From Neobacillus soli NBRC 102451 (GTDB taxonomy: Bacteria > Bacillota > Bacilli > Bacillales > Cytobacillaceae), in assembly GCF_001591665.1 (NCBI RefSeq), contig NZ_BCVI01000033.1, positions 62,001 to 126,000 of the forward strand: a stretch of DNA of 64,000 nucleotides, given 5' to 3'. Each line of letters opens with the position of its first letter. The stretch's first letter is position 1. Under the pieces are notes generated by a model. It was not told where the DNA came from, searched no databases, and saw only the letters and a list, made by a program, of their open reading frames with translations. This document shows positions 50,824 through 60,316 of this stretch, piece after piece. A program made the position numbers and the translations under genes.

Positions 50824-51177
50824 GTGCAAATAAAAATGAATGAGAAGCAAACAAAACGGATACAAACTGTCCAATTTGCCCAGTTATCAGAGGGAATAAA
50901 AACATCTGGTGCTGGTAAAGAATTAAACTCAATTGATGATGTAAATCTTCAGTTAATTGTCGAGCTAGGCAAAACGAATATGCGGGTGAGGGACATTCTG
51001 AAAATTAAACCTGGCGTAATCATTTCTGTCGATAAGTTAGCAGGGGAGCATGTGGATGTTGTCATCAACGGGTCATCTGTAGCCGAAGCGGAAGTTGTTG
51101 TCGTCGATGAGAAATTTGCGATTCGCATCACCGACATCGTCTCAAAACAGGAGCGGGAAGAAAGAATGATCGATTAG
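50824..51177 (+). CDS. Second FliN-type switch protein (SpoA domain only)
   Basis: A 117-residue protein (or 113 from the ATG at 50836). The C-terminal ~80 residues are a SpoA domain (VNLQLIVELGKTNMRVRDIL; VVVVDEKFAIRITDIVSKQE), paralogous to FliN at 41339. The N-terminal ~40 residues are unlike the EIDALL-bearing start of the other FliN. Its position between fliJ and fliO is where many Firmicutes carry fliM-fliY. It probably fills FliN positions of the C-ring or the FliH docking site. Confidence 0.85.
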   Translation: MQIKMNEKQTKRIQTVQFAQLSEGIKTSGAGKELNSIDDVNLQLIVELGKTNMRVRDILKIKPGVIISVDKLAGEHVDVVINGSSVAEAEVVVVDEKFAIRITDIVSKQEREERMID

Positions 51178-51188
51178 AGGTGAGGTTT

Positions 51189-51800
51189 TTGAATACCGTT
51201 CATTTATGGAAAAAAGTAACGCTCGTATTGGTGATTGTTTTGCTTACATCTTCTTTTCATGGCTATGGTAAGAAAGTGGCTTTTGGAAAGGGAAATGATA
51301 CCGTTTATGATGCCTATAAAACGGATAAGAACCAAAAAAATATGGATGCAGCTCAATCAAATGAGAAAACAAATTCGCTTGTTCCCCAGTTGATTAAATT
51401 TGTTTTTTCGTTTGCTGGCATTATTATTCTCTTACTCTTACTTTTAAAATTTTTAAAATCAAAATCGAAGCAAATATATTCACAGGGGCCTTTTTATGCC
51501 ATGGGCGGACATTCCTTAGGAGGAAATCGCTCCCTACAATTGATTATGATCGGTAAAACGTTACATATCTTAGGAATCGGCAATGAAGTCCAGCTGCTTC
51601 GGACCGTTGAATCTGGAGAAGAACAGGATTACATTTTGCAATCACTCGTAGAAGATACGGCGAGAAAACAAAAAACGGCACTTTTTTCCTTCAAAAAGAA
51701 AAATGCAAACAATCAGGCAGCGGATTGGGAACAAACCTTCCTTTCGCAAATGAACCAGGTGAATCAATCAAGTATTCCAATCAATAAGTTAAAAGACTAA
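51189..51800 (+). CDS. fliO: Export gate protein FliO/FliZ
   Basis: About 203 residues: N-terminal signal-like helix (VTLVLVIVLLTSSFHG), a polar stretch, a membrane helix near residues 70-92 (IIILLLLLLKF) and a FliO cytoplasmic domain (YAMGGHSLGGNRSLQLIMIG). It helps FliP assemble. TTG at 51189 is chosen because AGAGGTGAGG lies just upstream; a GTG at 51180 lies inside that site. Confidence 0.87.
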   Translation: MNTVHLWKKVTLVLVIVLLTSSFHGYGKKVAFGKGNDTVYDAYKTDKNQKNMDAAQSNEKTNSLVPQLIKFVFSFAGIIILLLLLLKFLKSKSKQIYSQGPFYAMGGHSLGGNRSLQLIMIGKTLHILGIGNEVQLLRTVESGEEQDYILQSLVEDTARKQKTALFSFKKKNANNQAADWEQTFLSQMNQVNQSSIPINKLKD

Positions 51801-51820
51801 GAAAAATGGCGGAGATTCAG

Positions 51821-52558
51821 TTGCTAAAGAAAATTTTTATTATCCTACCTTTTATTTTTTTGATTTCTCATGAAGTTGGACTTGCAGCCTTTGACACATC
51901 CATACCGGGGTTGAACGTAAGCTCCGAACCAGAAAGTGTAGCCACTTCCATTAAAATCATGATTCTATTAACCATTCTTTCGGTTGCACCAGCGATTCTG
52001 CTGCTAATGACCTCGTTTACGAGAATTGTCATTGTTTTATCGTTTGTCCGGACCTCCTTAGGCACACAGCAAATGCCGCCTAACCAAGTCATCATTGGTC
52101 TGTCGTTATTTCTCACCTTGTTTATTATGGGACCTGTTTTTTCAGATATTAATAAACAAGCGTATCAGCCGTTTATGGATGGGAAACTAACGCAGGAACA
52201 AGCCTTTGATACCGCCAGCAAGCCAATAAAGGAATTTATGGCGAAACATACACGGGAGAAAGACTTAAATCTATTTTTGGATTATACCAAGCAGAAAAAG
52301 CCAAAGACAATCGACGATATCCCATTACATGTGTTAGTTCCAGCCTATTCCATCAGTGAGTTGAAAACGGCCTTTCAAATGGGATTTATGATTTTCCTGC
52401 CCTTTCTAATCATTGATATGATTGTATCCAGCATATTAATGGCGATGGGAATGATGATGCTGCCGCCTGTGCTGATTTCACTGCCCTTTAAAATTTTGTT
52501 ATTTATTTTAGTAGATGGCTGGCATTTAATTGTAAAATCCTTACTCACCAGCTTTTAA
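51821..52558 (+). CDS. fliP: Export gate protein FliP
   Basis: About 245 residues with a signal peptide and four membrane helices. LLMTSFTRIVIVLSFVRTSL, TQQMPPNQVIIGLSLFLTLF and MGFMIFLPFLIIDMIVSSIL are near-invariant family motifs. TTG 51821 with GGCGGAG 6 bases upstream is preferred; the ATG at 51806 has no site. It forms the export channel with FliQ and FliR. Confidence 0.94.
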   Translation: MLKKIFIILPFIFLISHEVGLAAFDTSIPGLNVSSEPESVATSIKIMILLTILSVAPAILLLMTSFTRIVIVLSFVRTSLGTQQMPPNQVIIGLSLFLTLFIMGPVFSDINKQAYQPFMDGKLTQEQAFDTASKPIKEFMAKHTREKDLNLFLDYTKQKKPKTIDDIPLHVLVPAYSISELKTAFQMGFMIFLPFLIIDMIVSSILMAMGMMMLPPVLISLPFKILLFILVDGWHLIVKSLLTSF

Positions 52559-52576
52559 ATAAGAGAGGAATACCCT

Positions 52577-52846
52577 ATGACACCGGAAATGGTTATTGAA
52601 ATATCCAAGCAAAGCGTTTATGTAACAGCTTTAGTTGCCGCTCCCATCTTAGTGCTCGCTTTAGTAGTAGGTCTAATTATTAGTATTTTCCAATCCGTTA
52701 CGCAAATCCAAGAGCAAACGCTTGTGTTTGTTCCAAAAATTATCGCCGTGTTTATTGGATTATTGGTCTTTGGACCATGGATGTTACGGCAGCTGTTAAA
52801 CTTTACCGAAAACATCTTTGGCAATCTGTCCCATTTTGTAGGGTAG
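52577..52846 (+). CDS. fliQ: Export gate protein FliQ
   Basis: An 89-residue protein with two membrane helices and the motifs APILVLALVVGLIISIFQSV, TQIQEQTLVFVPKI and GPWMLRQLLNFT. Export-gate subunit. AGAGAGGAA before ATG 52577. Confidence 0.94.
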   Translation: MTPEMVIEISKQSVYVTALVAAPILVLALVVGLIISIFQSVTQIQEQTLVFVPKIIAVFIGLLVFGPWMLRQLLNFTENIFGNLSHFVG

Positions 52847-52852
52847 TGCACC

Positions 52853-53635
52853 ATGATGGAATGGTTAAATGAAATACCTTTATTTCTACTAATCTTGGTT
52901 CGAATATCTTGTTTTTTTATCACGGTTCCTGTCTTTATGACGAAAACAATCCCAGCACCCTTTAAAATTGGACTCGCCTTTTTTCTAGCGGTCATTGTTA
53001 CCATGTCTACTGATAAAAGCGGAATTCAGGCATTTTCAGCTGAATATATCATCCTAATCATAAAGGAATCCTTAGTTGGTTTAGGATTAGGCTTCATTGC
53101 CTCTATTCTATTTTATGCGATTCAATTAGCCGGAACGTTTATCGACCTTCAAAGCGGTTTTGCTATGGGGGCAGTTTTTGATCCACAATCCGGTACCAAC
53201 GTTAATTTAACGGGAAGGTTAAAAAACGTATTAGCAACGCTATTTCTGTTTTCACTGGATGGACATCACCTGCTCATCCGGGGTGTGTTAGAAAGCTATC
53301 AGTGGATTCATGTAGAAGCTCTCGTCCCTGCCATGCTGGACGGCAGAATCTCTACCTTGTTACTTGAAACCTTCAAACACTCTTTTGTGATTGCGTTTTT
53401 ACTAGCCGCTCCGATTGTGTTCACCTTATTTTTGGTAGATTTAGTGCTCGGCATCATCGGGAAAACGTCGCCGCAAATCAATCTGATGGTGGTCGGCTTT
53501 TCATTAAAAATTGGTGTTTATTTTATGGTCTTGTTTTTAGCGCTTCCTGGCTTTTTTCTCTTACTGCATCGCTTATTTGCGCAGATGTTTGATGCTATCA
53601 GTCAAATGATTCGAATTATGGGAGCGTCTTTATGA
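52853..53635 (+). CDS. fliR: Export gate protein FliR
   Basis: A 260-residue membrane protein with about six helices; motifs RISCFFITVPVFMTKTIPAP and GTFIDLQSGFAMGAVFDPQS. Export-gate subunit. It overlaps flhB by four bases. Confidence 0.93.
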   Translation: MMEWLNEIPLFLLILVRISCFFITVPVFMTKTIPAPFKIGLAFFLAVIVTMSTDKSGIQAFSAEYIILIIKESLVGLGLGFIASILFYAIQLAGTFIDLQSGFAMGAVFDPQSGTNVNLTGRLKNVLATLFLFSLDGHHLLIRGVLESYQWIHVEALVPAMLDGRISTLLLETFKHSFVIAFLLAAPIVFTLFLVDLVLGIIGKTSPQINLMVVGFSLKIGVYFMVLFLALPGFFLLLHRLFAQMFDAISQMIRIMGASL

Positions 53636-54729
53636 GGGTGGATGACCAATTTTTACTTAAATTAGATTTACAATTTTTCGCTGAGGAAAAGACAGAAAAG
53701 GCGACTCCACAGAAACGGAAGGAAGCCAGGAAAAAAGGCCAAGTGGCAAAAAGTGTGGAGGTTTCCTCTTCCATTCAGCTTCTATCATTTTTTCTGTTCC
53801 TGCTCTTCTATGGTAACTATTTTGCTACAACGATTTTCGTCTTGTTTCGCGATGTTTTTTCTGCCTATTTATTAATAGATTTAACCGCTGCAAGTACATA
53901 TAAACTGTTCGTTGATTTATCGTTTATCACGATTAAATTGGTTTTACCTATTTTGTTAGTCATATTTGTTGCGGCCTTACTTTCAAATTACCTGCAATTT
54001 GGCTTTTTATTTACCACTGAAAATTTGAAATTCAATTTTAAAAAAATCAACCCCATTGAAGGGGCCAAACGCATTTTATCAATAAGGTCACTTGTTGAAC
54101 TACTTAAAAATAGTTTGAAGATTATCCTAATTGCGGGGATATCCTACTTCTTGTTAAAAAAAGAAATTACAACCTTTCTGCATTTTTCACAAATGGAAAT
54201 CACGCAAATCATTGCTTACCTCTTTTCTGTGATTATCAAAATGGGCGTGGCTACCTCTGCGATGTATGTCGTATTAGGTGCGGCGGATTTCATTTATCAA
54301 AATTATGACAATGAAAAGAAAATGAAGATGTCGTTAAAAGAAATTAAGGATGAACATAAAAAAAGTGAAGGCGATCCGTTGGTTAAAGGGAAAATCAAAG
54401 AAATGCAAAGGGCGATGTCGTTAAATAGAATGATTCATGACGTGCCAACGGCAGATGTCATTATCACCAACCCCACCCATTATGCCATCGCCATCGCCTA
54501 TGATGCCAATGATTCGAAAGCACCTGTTGTCGTTGCGAAGGGGGTTGACTTTATCGCCCAAAAGATTAAAGAAATAGCGAAAGAAAATGGTGTCGTTCTA
54601 ACAGAAAATAAGCCTCTAGCACGGGCTTTATATGCAAATGTGGAAATCGGTCAGGAAATACCGGAGGAATTATTTAAAGCCGTAGCCGAAATCCTTGCCT
54701 ATGTTTTTCGCTTAAAAGGAAAATTTTAA
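53632..54729 (+). CDS. flhB: Export switch protein FlhB
   Basis: A 365-residue protein: LQFFAEEKTEKATPQKRKEA at the N-terminus, four membrane helices (about 45-215) and a cytoplasmic domain with the self-cleaving NPTH motif (N280-P281-T282-H283). Cleavage there, triggered by FliK, switches export from hook to filament proteins. ATG 53632 overlaps the fliR stop. Confidence 0.95.
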   Translation: MRVDDQFLLKLDLQFFAEEKTEKATPQKRKEARKKGQVAKSVEVSSSIQLLSFFLFLLFYGNYFATTIFVLFRDVFSAYLLIDLTAASTYKLFVDLSFITIKLVLPILLVIFVAALLSNYLQFGFLFTTENLKFNFKKINPIEGAKRILSIRSLVELLKNSLKIILIAGISYFLLKKEITTFLHFSQMEITQIIAYLFSVIIKMGVATSAMYVVLGAADFIYQNYDNEKKMKMSLKEIKDEHKKSEGDPLVKGKIKEMQRAMSLNRMIHDVPTADVIITNPTHYAIAIAYDANDSKAPVVVAKGVDFIAQKIKEIAKENGVVLTENKPLARALYANVEIGQEIPEELFKAVAEILAYVFRLKGKF

Positions 54730-54754
54730 TGTCTTTAGGAAATAAGGTGGAAAA

Positions 54755-56806
54755 ATGAAGTTTAAAGAAATTGCCGTGTTGCTGGCTGTGTTATTAATTG
54801 TTGTCATGATGGTCATTCCATTGCCTACCATCCTATTAGATATTTTACTCATCATTAATATCTCCCTATCTATCACGATTTTATTAGTGGGAATGAATAC
54901 AAAGGAGCCATTAGATTTCTCTATTTTTCCTTCTTTGCTGCTGTTAACGACACTTTTTCGTTTGGCACTGAACGTATCTACCACTCGTTCCATCCTTTCT
55001 CATGGGAACGCAGGGAATGTGGTAGCAACCTTTGGGGAATTCGTCATCGGCGGGAATCCTGTTATTGGATTTATCATCTTTTTAATTCTGGTTATCATTC
55101 AATTCCTTGTGATTACGAAGGGGTCAGAACGGGTGGCAGAGGTTGCCGCACGGTTTACATTAGATGCCATGCCCGGTAAACAAATGAGTATTGACGCAGA
55201 TTTAAACGCAGGTCTTATTAATGAAAAAGATGCTCGGGAAAGGCGGGAGAAAGTAGGGCGGGAAGCTGACTTTTACGGTGCAATGGATGGTGCCAGTAAA
55301 TTCGTTAAAGGGGATGCGATTGCTGGGATCATTATTTTGTTCATTAATGTTATCGGCGGTTTTATTATCGGTATGACGATGATGGGGATGGATTTCGCCC
55401 AGGCAGCGAGCACGTTTACCCTGCTTTCTGTCGGAGATGGTTTGGTAAGTCAAATCCCGGCACTGTTAATTTCTACGGCAACAGGGATTATCGTCACCCG
55501 GGCGGCTTCCGATGGGAACTTGGGGGATGACCTGACACAGCAGTTATTTGCTTATCCGAAGTTAATTTATGTTGTTGCAGGATGTATTGCCTTATTTGGG
55601 TTAGTTACTCCGATCGGCATTCTGTTAACTTGGAGTATTGCTGGTTTCTTAATCTATGCAGCATATAAAATGCAAAAAGCAAAAGAAAAAGAAGCAGAAG
55701 AAGTGGAAGAAATACTGGCTCTTCCGATTGAAGAGGAAAATAGTCCGGAGAATGTACTGAACCTTCTTCAAGTTGATTCCTTGGAATTTGAATTTGGTTT
55801 AGGCTTAATCCCGTTAGCAGATGTTTCACAGGGCGGGGATATATTAGATCGTGTCATTGCGATTCGAAAACAGGTCGCCTTGGAACTAGGGTTAGTGATC
55901 CCCATCATCCGGATTCGCGATAATGTCAATTTAGAATCCAATCAGTATGTAATCAAATTAAAGGGAAATGAGATAGCCAACGGGGAAATTTTTCTCAATC
56001 ACTATCTCATGCTTGTGCCTGAAGATGAGGATCATGCGATTGTTGGGATTGAAACGGTCGAACCAACCTTTGGCCTGCCGGCTTTATGGATAAACGATGA
56101 AATGAAACAAAAGGCAGAAATTTATGGCTATACCGTTGTGGATGCTACTTCCGTTATCACTACCCACCTAGCAGAAACGATTAAACGCTTTGCACACGAA
56201 ATTTTAGGAAGAGAAGAAACGAAACAGCTAATTGAAAAGGCGAAGGAAACCTCTCCATCCATTGTAGAAGAGCTAGTCCCATCATTGTTATCGATGGGTC
56301 AAATACAAAAAGTACTACAAAAGCTGTTAAAAGAAAAAGTCTCGATTCGAAACCTGCCTGTGATCCTTGAAACCCTTGCCGATTGGGCTGTTTTTACGAA
56401 AAACCCTGATTATCTAACCGAGTATGTCAGACAAAGCTTATCACGGCAAATTACGAAACAATTGACCGTTGGAAAAATGATTCAAGTGATAACGGTGAAT
56501 GCAACCGTTGAAAAGATGATCAGCGAAAACCTTCAAGAAACGGAACAAGGGATTTATCTTACGTTAGACCCACAAACGATTCAGCAATTGGTTGGATCCT
56601 TAAATGAGACGATCCAGCAGGTGGTTAAGGCGGGAATTCAACCGACTATCATGACATCGCCAACCATTCGGATGTATGTAAAACAAATTGTGGAACGAAT
56701 TAACGAAGATATCCCCGTAATCTCGTTTAACGAATTGGAATCAAATGTGGAAGTGCAAAATATCGGAGTTGTTCATTTTCAAGATGTTGGAGTGGTTACT
56801 GCATGA
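54755..56806 (+). CDS. flhA: Export gate protein FlhA
   Basis: A 683-residue protein with eight N-terminal membrane helices (residues ~5-300). The FHIPEP-type loop includes AARFTLDAMPGKQMSIDADL and NAGLINEKDARERR. A large cytoplasmic ring domain (about 330-683) docks chaperone-substrate complexes. Its stop overlaps the flhF ATG by four bases. Confidence 0.95.
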   Translation: MKFKEIAVLLAVLLIVVMMVIPLPTILLDILLIINISLSITILLVGMNTKEPLDFSIFPSLLLLTTLFRLALNVSTTRSILSHGNAGNVVATFGEFVIGGNPVIGFIIFLILVIIQFLVITKGSERVAEVAARFTLDAMPGKQMSIDADLNAGLINEKDARERREKVGREADFYGAMDGASKFVKGDAIAGIIILFINVIGGFIIGMTMMGMDFAQAASTFTLLSVGDGLVSQIPALLISTATGIIVTRAASDGNLGDDLTQQLFAYPKLIYVVAGCIALFGLVTPIGILLTWSIAGFLIYAAYKMQKAKEKEAEEVEEILALPIEEENSPENVLNLLQVDSLEFEFGLGLIPLADVSQGGDILDRVIAIRKQVALELGLVIPIIRIRDNVNLESNQYVIKLKGNEIANGEIFLNHYLMLVPEDEDHAIVGIETVEPTFGLPALWINDEMKQKAEIYGYTVVDATSVITTHLAETIKRFAHEILGREETKQLIEKAKETSPSIVEELVPSLLSMGQIQKVLQKLLKEKVSIRNLPVILETLADWAVFTKNPDYLTEYVRQSLSRQITKQLTVGKMIQVITVNATVEKMISENLQETEQGIYLTLDPQTIQQLVGSLNETIQQVVKAGIQPTIMTSPTIRMYVKQIVERINEDIPVISFNELESNVEVQNIGVVHFQDVGVVTA

Positions 56807-57966
56807 AGATTAAAAGATATCACGTAAATTCCTTACCACAGGCCGTGCAGCAGATTCGATTAGAGTTAGGAGAAAATGCCGTCATTTTAAACACAAAGGA
56901 AATAAAAACAGGCGGATTTCTTGGCCTATTTAAAAGGAAACAACTCGAGGTAATCGCTGCTTCAGAGGCGGCGGAACAGAAGATGGAGCAACCGGTGCCA
57001 AAGGAGGCACCGAAAGAACAAGCAGAAACTGAAGTCCTTACTCGGATAAATCAGATGGAACAGCTCCTCGGAGATTTCATTAAATATCAAAATCAAAATC
57101 AAAATCAAAATCAAATAAAGCAACACACTCCATCAACGTTGGCACCATGGCTGGAACGGCTAAAGGAACAAGAGGTTGATGAAGAAGTCCTTCAATATCT
57201 TGCTAAAAAAATCATGAGCCAACACCCTTCTATCGAACAGCAAACAGAGCAGGAAGTTGGGGGGATTGTCCTGACTGCATTAACGAAGCTGTTTCAGGAC
57301 GGTATTGCACCGGAGGGGTTGGATGCAAATGCGGCGATAATTACGCTCATCGGTCCTACAGGTGTTGGAAAGACGACAACGATTGCAAAGCTTGCATCAA
57401 GGCAAGTGTTGTTTCAGAGGAAAAAGGTAGGGTTTTTAACCGCCGATACCTTCCGAATCGCCGCGATTGAGCAGCTAAAGACGTATGCCAACATTTTGAA
57501 TATCCCGATTGAAGTAGTTGAGAACTCGAATCAGCTTAAAGAGTCGCTTAATAACTTAAAGAACTGCCAAATGATTTTTATGGACAGCGCAGGAAGAAAT
57601 TATCTTGAAGAGCAATATATCGAGGAAATTAATGAGCTTCTCTCCCAGCCCTTTATTCAAGAAAATCACCTAGTTCTCAGTATGACCTCCAGGTGGAAGG
57701 ATATGAAACAAATTGTTGAAAAGATGAAATCGGTCCAGATTGATCGAGTAATCCTGACAAAATGGGATGAAAGCACCTGTTTCGGAGCGGCTTTAAATCT
57801 CATTTATCACTATCCATACCCTTTATCGTTTATTAGTTTGGGACAAGGTGTTCCTGAAGACATTATGCAAGCAGAACCGGAATATATGGCTAAAAAGATA
57901 CTGGGAGTAGATGAAGATGAAACAGGATCAAGCACAAAAGTTGAGAGAATTGTATCAGCGTTTTAA
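56803..57966 (+). CDS. flhF: SRP-type GTPase FlhF
   Basis: A 387-residue protein: N-terminal B domain (KRYHVNSLPQAVQQIRLELG, ENAVILNTKEIKTGGFLGLF), a variable linker with an Asn-Gln repeat (hexanucleotide CAAAAT four times at 57088-57111), then the NG GTPase domain with GPTGVGKTTT (from residue ~184), FLTADTFRIAAIEQLKTYA and LTKWDES. FlhF sets number and place of flagella with FlhG. Confidence 0.93.
   Translation: MKIKRYHVNSLPQAVQQIRLELGENAVILNTKEIKTGGFLGLFKRKQLEVIAASEAAEQKMEQPVPKEAPKEQAETEVLTRINQMEQLLGDFIKYQNQNQNQNQIKQHTPSTLAPWLERLKEQEVDEEVLQYLAKKIMSQHPSIEQQTEQEVGGIVLTALTKLFQDGIAPEGLDANAAIITLIGPTGVGKTTTIAKLASRQVLFQRKKVGFLTADTFRIAAIEQLKTYANILNIPIEVVENSNQLKESLNNLKNCQMIFMDSAGRNYLEEQYIEEINELLSQPFIQENHLVLSMTSRWKDMKQIVEKMKSVQIDRVILTKWDESTCFGAALNLIYHYPYPLSFISLGQGVPEDIMQAEPEYMAKKILGVDEDETGSSTKVERIVSAF
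57088..57111 (+). repeat. Hexanucleotide repeat in flhF
   Basis: CAAAAT four times in frame, coding Gln-Asn repeats in the linker; changes in copy number would keep the frame. Confidence 0.8.
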
Positions 57967-58792
57967 TCATGGTTATCAAGAAAAAGCAACAAAGGTCGTT
58001 TCCATCACAAGTGGTAAGGGCGGTGTCGGCAAATCCAACTTTGCCTTAAACTTTGCCTTAAGCATGATTGAATCTGGACAAAAGGTTGTCTTAATCGATT
58101 TAGATATTGGTATGGCCAACCTTGAAATCTTATTAGGATTGAATCCAGCCCACCATCTTATTGATATGGTGAAGCATAAGAAAGATATTTGGGACGTAAT
58201 TGAAAAGGGCCCAAACGGATTAGAATTGATTTCCGGTGGAAGCAGCTTTAACGAAATTTTAGATTTAAGTGATGAGGATACAGACTATTTATTTTCGGAA
58301 CTTGGAAAATTGCAGGGCTATGCCGATATTATTTTGTTTGATACAGGTGCAGGACTTTCAAAAGAATCGCAGCGTTGCCACTTAGCAGCCGATGAAATTA
58401 TTCTGGTGACAACCCCTGAACCAACCGCGATAACTGACGCTTATTCCGTTATTAAGATTTTACATCATCAAGATTCCAACCTTCATGTTCGTTTGGTTGT
58501 GAACCGTGTGGCCAATTCAAAAGAAGGAATAGCGATTGCCAACCGAGTACGGGCGGTGACAAGACAGTTTTTAGAAAAAGAAATTGATATTCTTGGATAT
58601 ATTCCAAATGATTCGTTCGTGTTTCAAGCAGTCCTGGAGCAAACACCTTTTTACTTAAAATATCCGAAATCACAAGCATCGAAATGGATGAAGGATATCG
58701 TGAATATCTATTTACATGCTGATGCCAAAAACTCTAGTATTTCCGGAATCAAAGGTTTTATCCAAAAGATTTCCCACCTTGTTAAAAAATAG
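57917..58792 (+). CDS. flhG: MinD-like ATPase FlhG (YlxH)
   Basis: About 291 residues: deviant Walker A SGKGGVGKSN (residues ~32-41), IDLDIGMANLEILLGLNP and DTGAGLSKESQRC, all typical of FlhG. An N-terminal QAQKLRELYQRF helix (DQAxxLR type) stimulates the FlhF GTPase. ATGs at 57911 and 57917; the second has GGGAG at better spacing. It overlaps flhF by about 50 bases. Confidence 0.93.
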   Translation: MKQDQAQKLRELYQRFNHGYQEKATKVVSITSGKGGVGKSNFALNFALSMIESGQKVVLIDLDIGMANLEILLGLNPAHHLIDMVKHKKDIWDVIEKGPNGLELISGGSSFNEILDLSDEDTDYLFSELGKLQGYADIILFDTGAGLSKESQRCHLAADEIILVTTPEPTAITDAYSVIKILHHQDSNLHVRLVVNRVANSKEGIAIANRVRAVTRQFLEKEIDILGYIPNDSFVFQAVLEQTPFYLKYPKSQASKWMKDIVNIYLHADAKNSSISGIKGFIQKISHLVKK

Positions 58793-58828
58793 CTTAACAG
58801 CGTGTCTGTAACTGAAGGAGGACAAACT

Positions 58829-59539
58829 TTGAGTCAACTGCTGGAAGAAAAATTATTCGATGAATATCTGCCATTAGTAAAAAGAATAGTTAAGAAAACG
58901 AAGAAAAGTCTTCCTCATAATGTGGAAGAGGATGAACTTCTATCTTTTGGTATGCTAGGGTTATTAGATGCCTTCCGGAAATTCGATCAACGCGAAAATG
59001 TAAAATTTGAAACCTATGCTACCCAAAGAATACGGGGAGAAATTTATGATGGACTTCGCAGAATCGACCCCCTGCCGCGAACGTTAAGAAAAAAGGAAAA
59101 GGAAGTAAGGCATGCTTACACTTTTTTAGAACAAAAGCTGTTCAGACAGCCTAGCGTCAAGGAAGTCGGTGATTATTTACATATAAGTGAAACGGAATGT
59201 AAAGAGATCATTATGCTAGCTTCTTTTGAAAAACAAGAGTCGTTATACGAACCAACTGACCACGGCGGAGAGAATCAATTAAAGATTGATTTCATCTCCG
59301 ATAGTTCCCTAGACGATCAATCTAATATAATAGAAGGAAAAGAGCGCAGTCAACAATTAACTTCCAAAATCGATGAATTGCCTGAACGAGATAAAATTAT
59401 CCTTTCCCTTATTTATAATGAGAATTTGAGTATGAATGAAGTAGGCAGGATTTTAGGACTTCATAAATCGAGGATATCTCAGCTGCATTCGCAAATCCTA
59501 AAAAAATTGAAAAAGGTTCTTGAAAAGGAGTCCGTTTAA
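58829..59539 (+). CDS. sigD: Flagellar sigma factor SigD (FliA/WhiG type)
   Basis: About 236 residues with sigma regions 2 (LPHNVEEDELLSFGMLGLLD, FETYATQRIRGEIYDGLRRI DPLPRT), 3 and 4 (LPERDKIILSLIYNENLSMN, EVGRILGLHKSRISQLHSQI). It transcribes late genes such as hag, fliD and flgM and is held by FlgM. TTG 58829 lies 7 bases after AAGGAGG; the open frame starts at GTG 58802. As last gene of the flgB operon it falls under the c-di-GMP riboswitch. Confidence 0.94.
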   Translation: MSQLLEEKLFDEYLPLVKRIVKKTKKSLPHNVEEDELLSFGMLGLLDAFRKFDQRENVKFETYATQRIRGEIYDGLRRIDPLPRTLRKKEKEVRHAYTFLEQKLFRQPSVKEVGDYLHISETECKEIIMLASFEKQESLYEPTDHGGENQLKIDFISDSSLDDQSNIIEGKERSQQLTSKIDELPERDKIILSLIYNENLSMNEVGRILGLHKSRISQLHSQILKKLKKVLEKESV

Positions 59540-59544
59540 AGGTT

Positions 59545-59599
59545 AATGAGGTTGTCTCGCAGGGCTTGCCCCTTTGCTATCGAGACGTCCTCATTTTTT
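59545..59599 (+). terminator. Terminator of the flgB-sigD operon
   Basis: AATGAGG and GTCTCG pair with CGAGAC and CCTCATT around a 20-base loop region, followed by TTTTT. It closes the long operon right after sigD. Confidence 0.82.
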
Positions 59600-59747
59600 G
59601 TGTGGAAGCAGATGGAAGTGTTTCAACGATTTCGTGAATAATGTCGTTATTAATCATATACAGAGACTGCCTATATCCCGTCAGGTCAGCGGCGGCCATG
59701 TGTAAATTTTAAATTCTTAAGAGATAAAATTAAGGGGTAATAGGTAG

Positions 59748-60158
59748 ATGACATTAAAATGGTTGAACTTAAAACCAGCAAAAAAGGAAATGACCACTCA
59801 TGAGAATCAAACTTCTTATCAAATTATGATCAAGTATCCTTTCGAATCGGAGCTGACGTTGATAAATCCACAACAAATGGAAGTGGAGACGGAGAATGCT
59901 GTGATATTTATTGAAAACATTGGACCAGGCGGGTTCAGGTTTTTATCTAATCTCCCTTTAGTGAATGAGCAAAAGATTATTTTTACTTTAGAGGCCGACA
60001 TTATTGAAAACAAAATCCATCTTCCCGGGGTCATTATTTGGAATGCGGAATTGTCTGAAGGCCTATACCAGTATGGAGTCCATTTTGAGCTGCCAGAAAA
60101 TACGAGCACCTTTGTCCATAACCTACTAAATGATTATTCAGAAAAATATTTTACCTGA
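59748..60158 (+). CDS. PilZ-like domain protein, binding motif degenerate
   Basis: A 136-residue cytosolic protein. IENIGPGGFRFLSNLPL and YQYGVHFEL match the PilZ barrel, with NIGPGG in place of [D/N]xSxxG, but the N-terminal RxxxR arginine motif is not seen, so c-di-GMP binding is doubtful. It lies about 200 bp after sigD behind its own promoter space and has its own terminator. It could act as a PilZ adaptor of the flagellar motor. ATG at 59748. Confidence 0.7.
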   Translation: MTLKWLNLKPAKKEMTTHENQTSYQIMIKYPFESELTLINPQQMEVETENAVIFIENIGPGGFRFLSNLPLVNEQKIIFTLEADIIENKIHLPGVIIWNAELSEGLYQYGVHFELPENTSTFVHNLLNDYSEKYFT

Positions 60159-60229
60159 AATCAAATGGTAAACTCTGGTGAATAAGGGCTGTGCGTGTAT
60201 TTGCACTGCCCTGAAGAAAAATTATTGTT

Positions 60230-60268
60230 AACACTGTCGATTATACTTTCTGATGATAGTGTTTTTTT
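60230..60268 (+). terminator. Terminator after the PilZ-like gene
   Basis: AACACTGTC (60230-60238) against GATAGTGTT (60255-60263), one G-T pair, then seven T residues. Confidence 0.78.
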
Positions 60269-60316
60269 GCGTTGGACTAAATTTATTTCACCATTCTTTC
60301 CTTTTGAAGCAAATAA

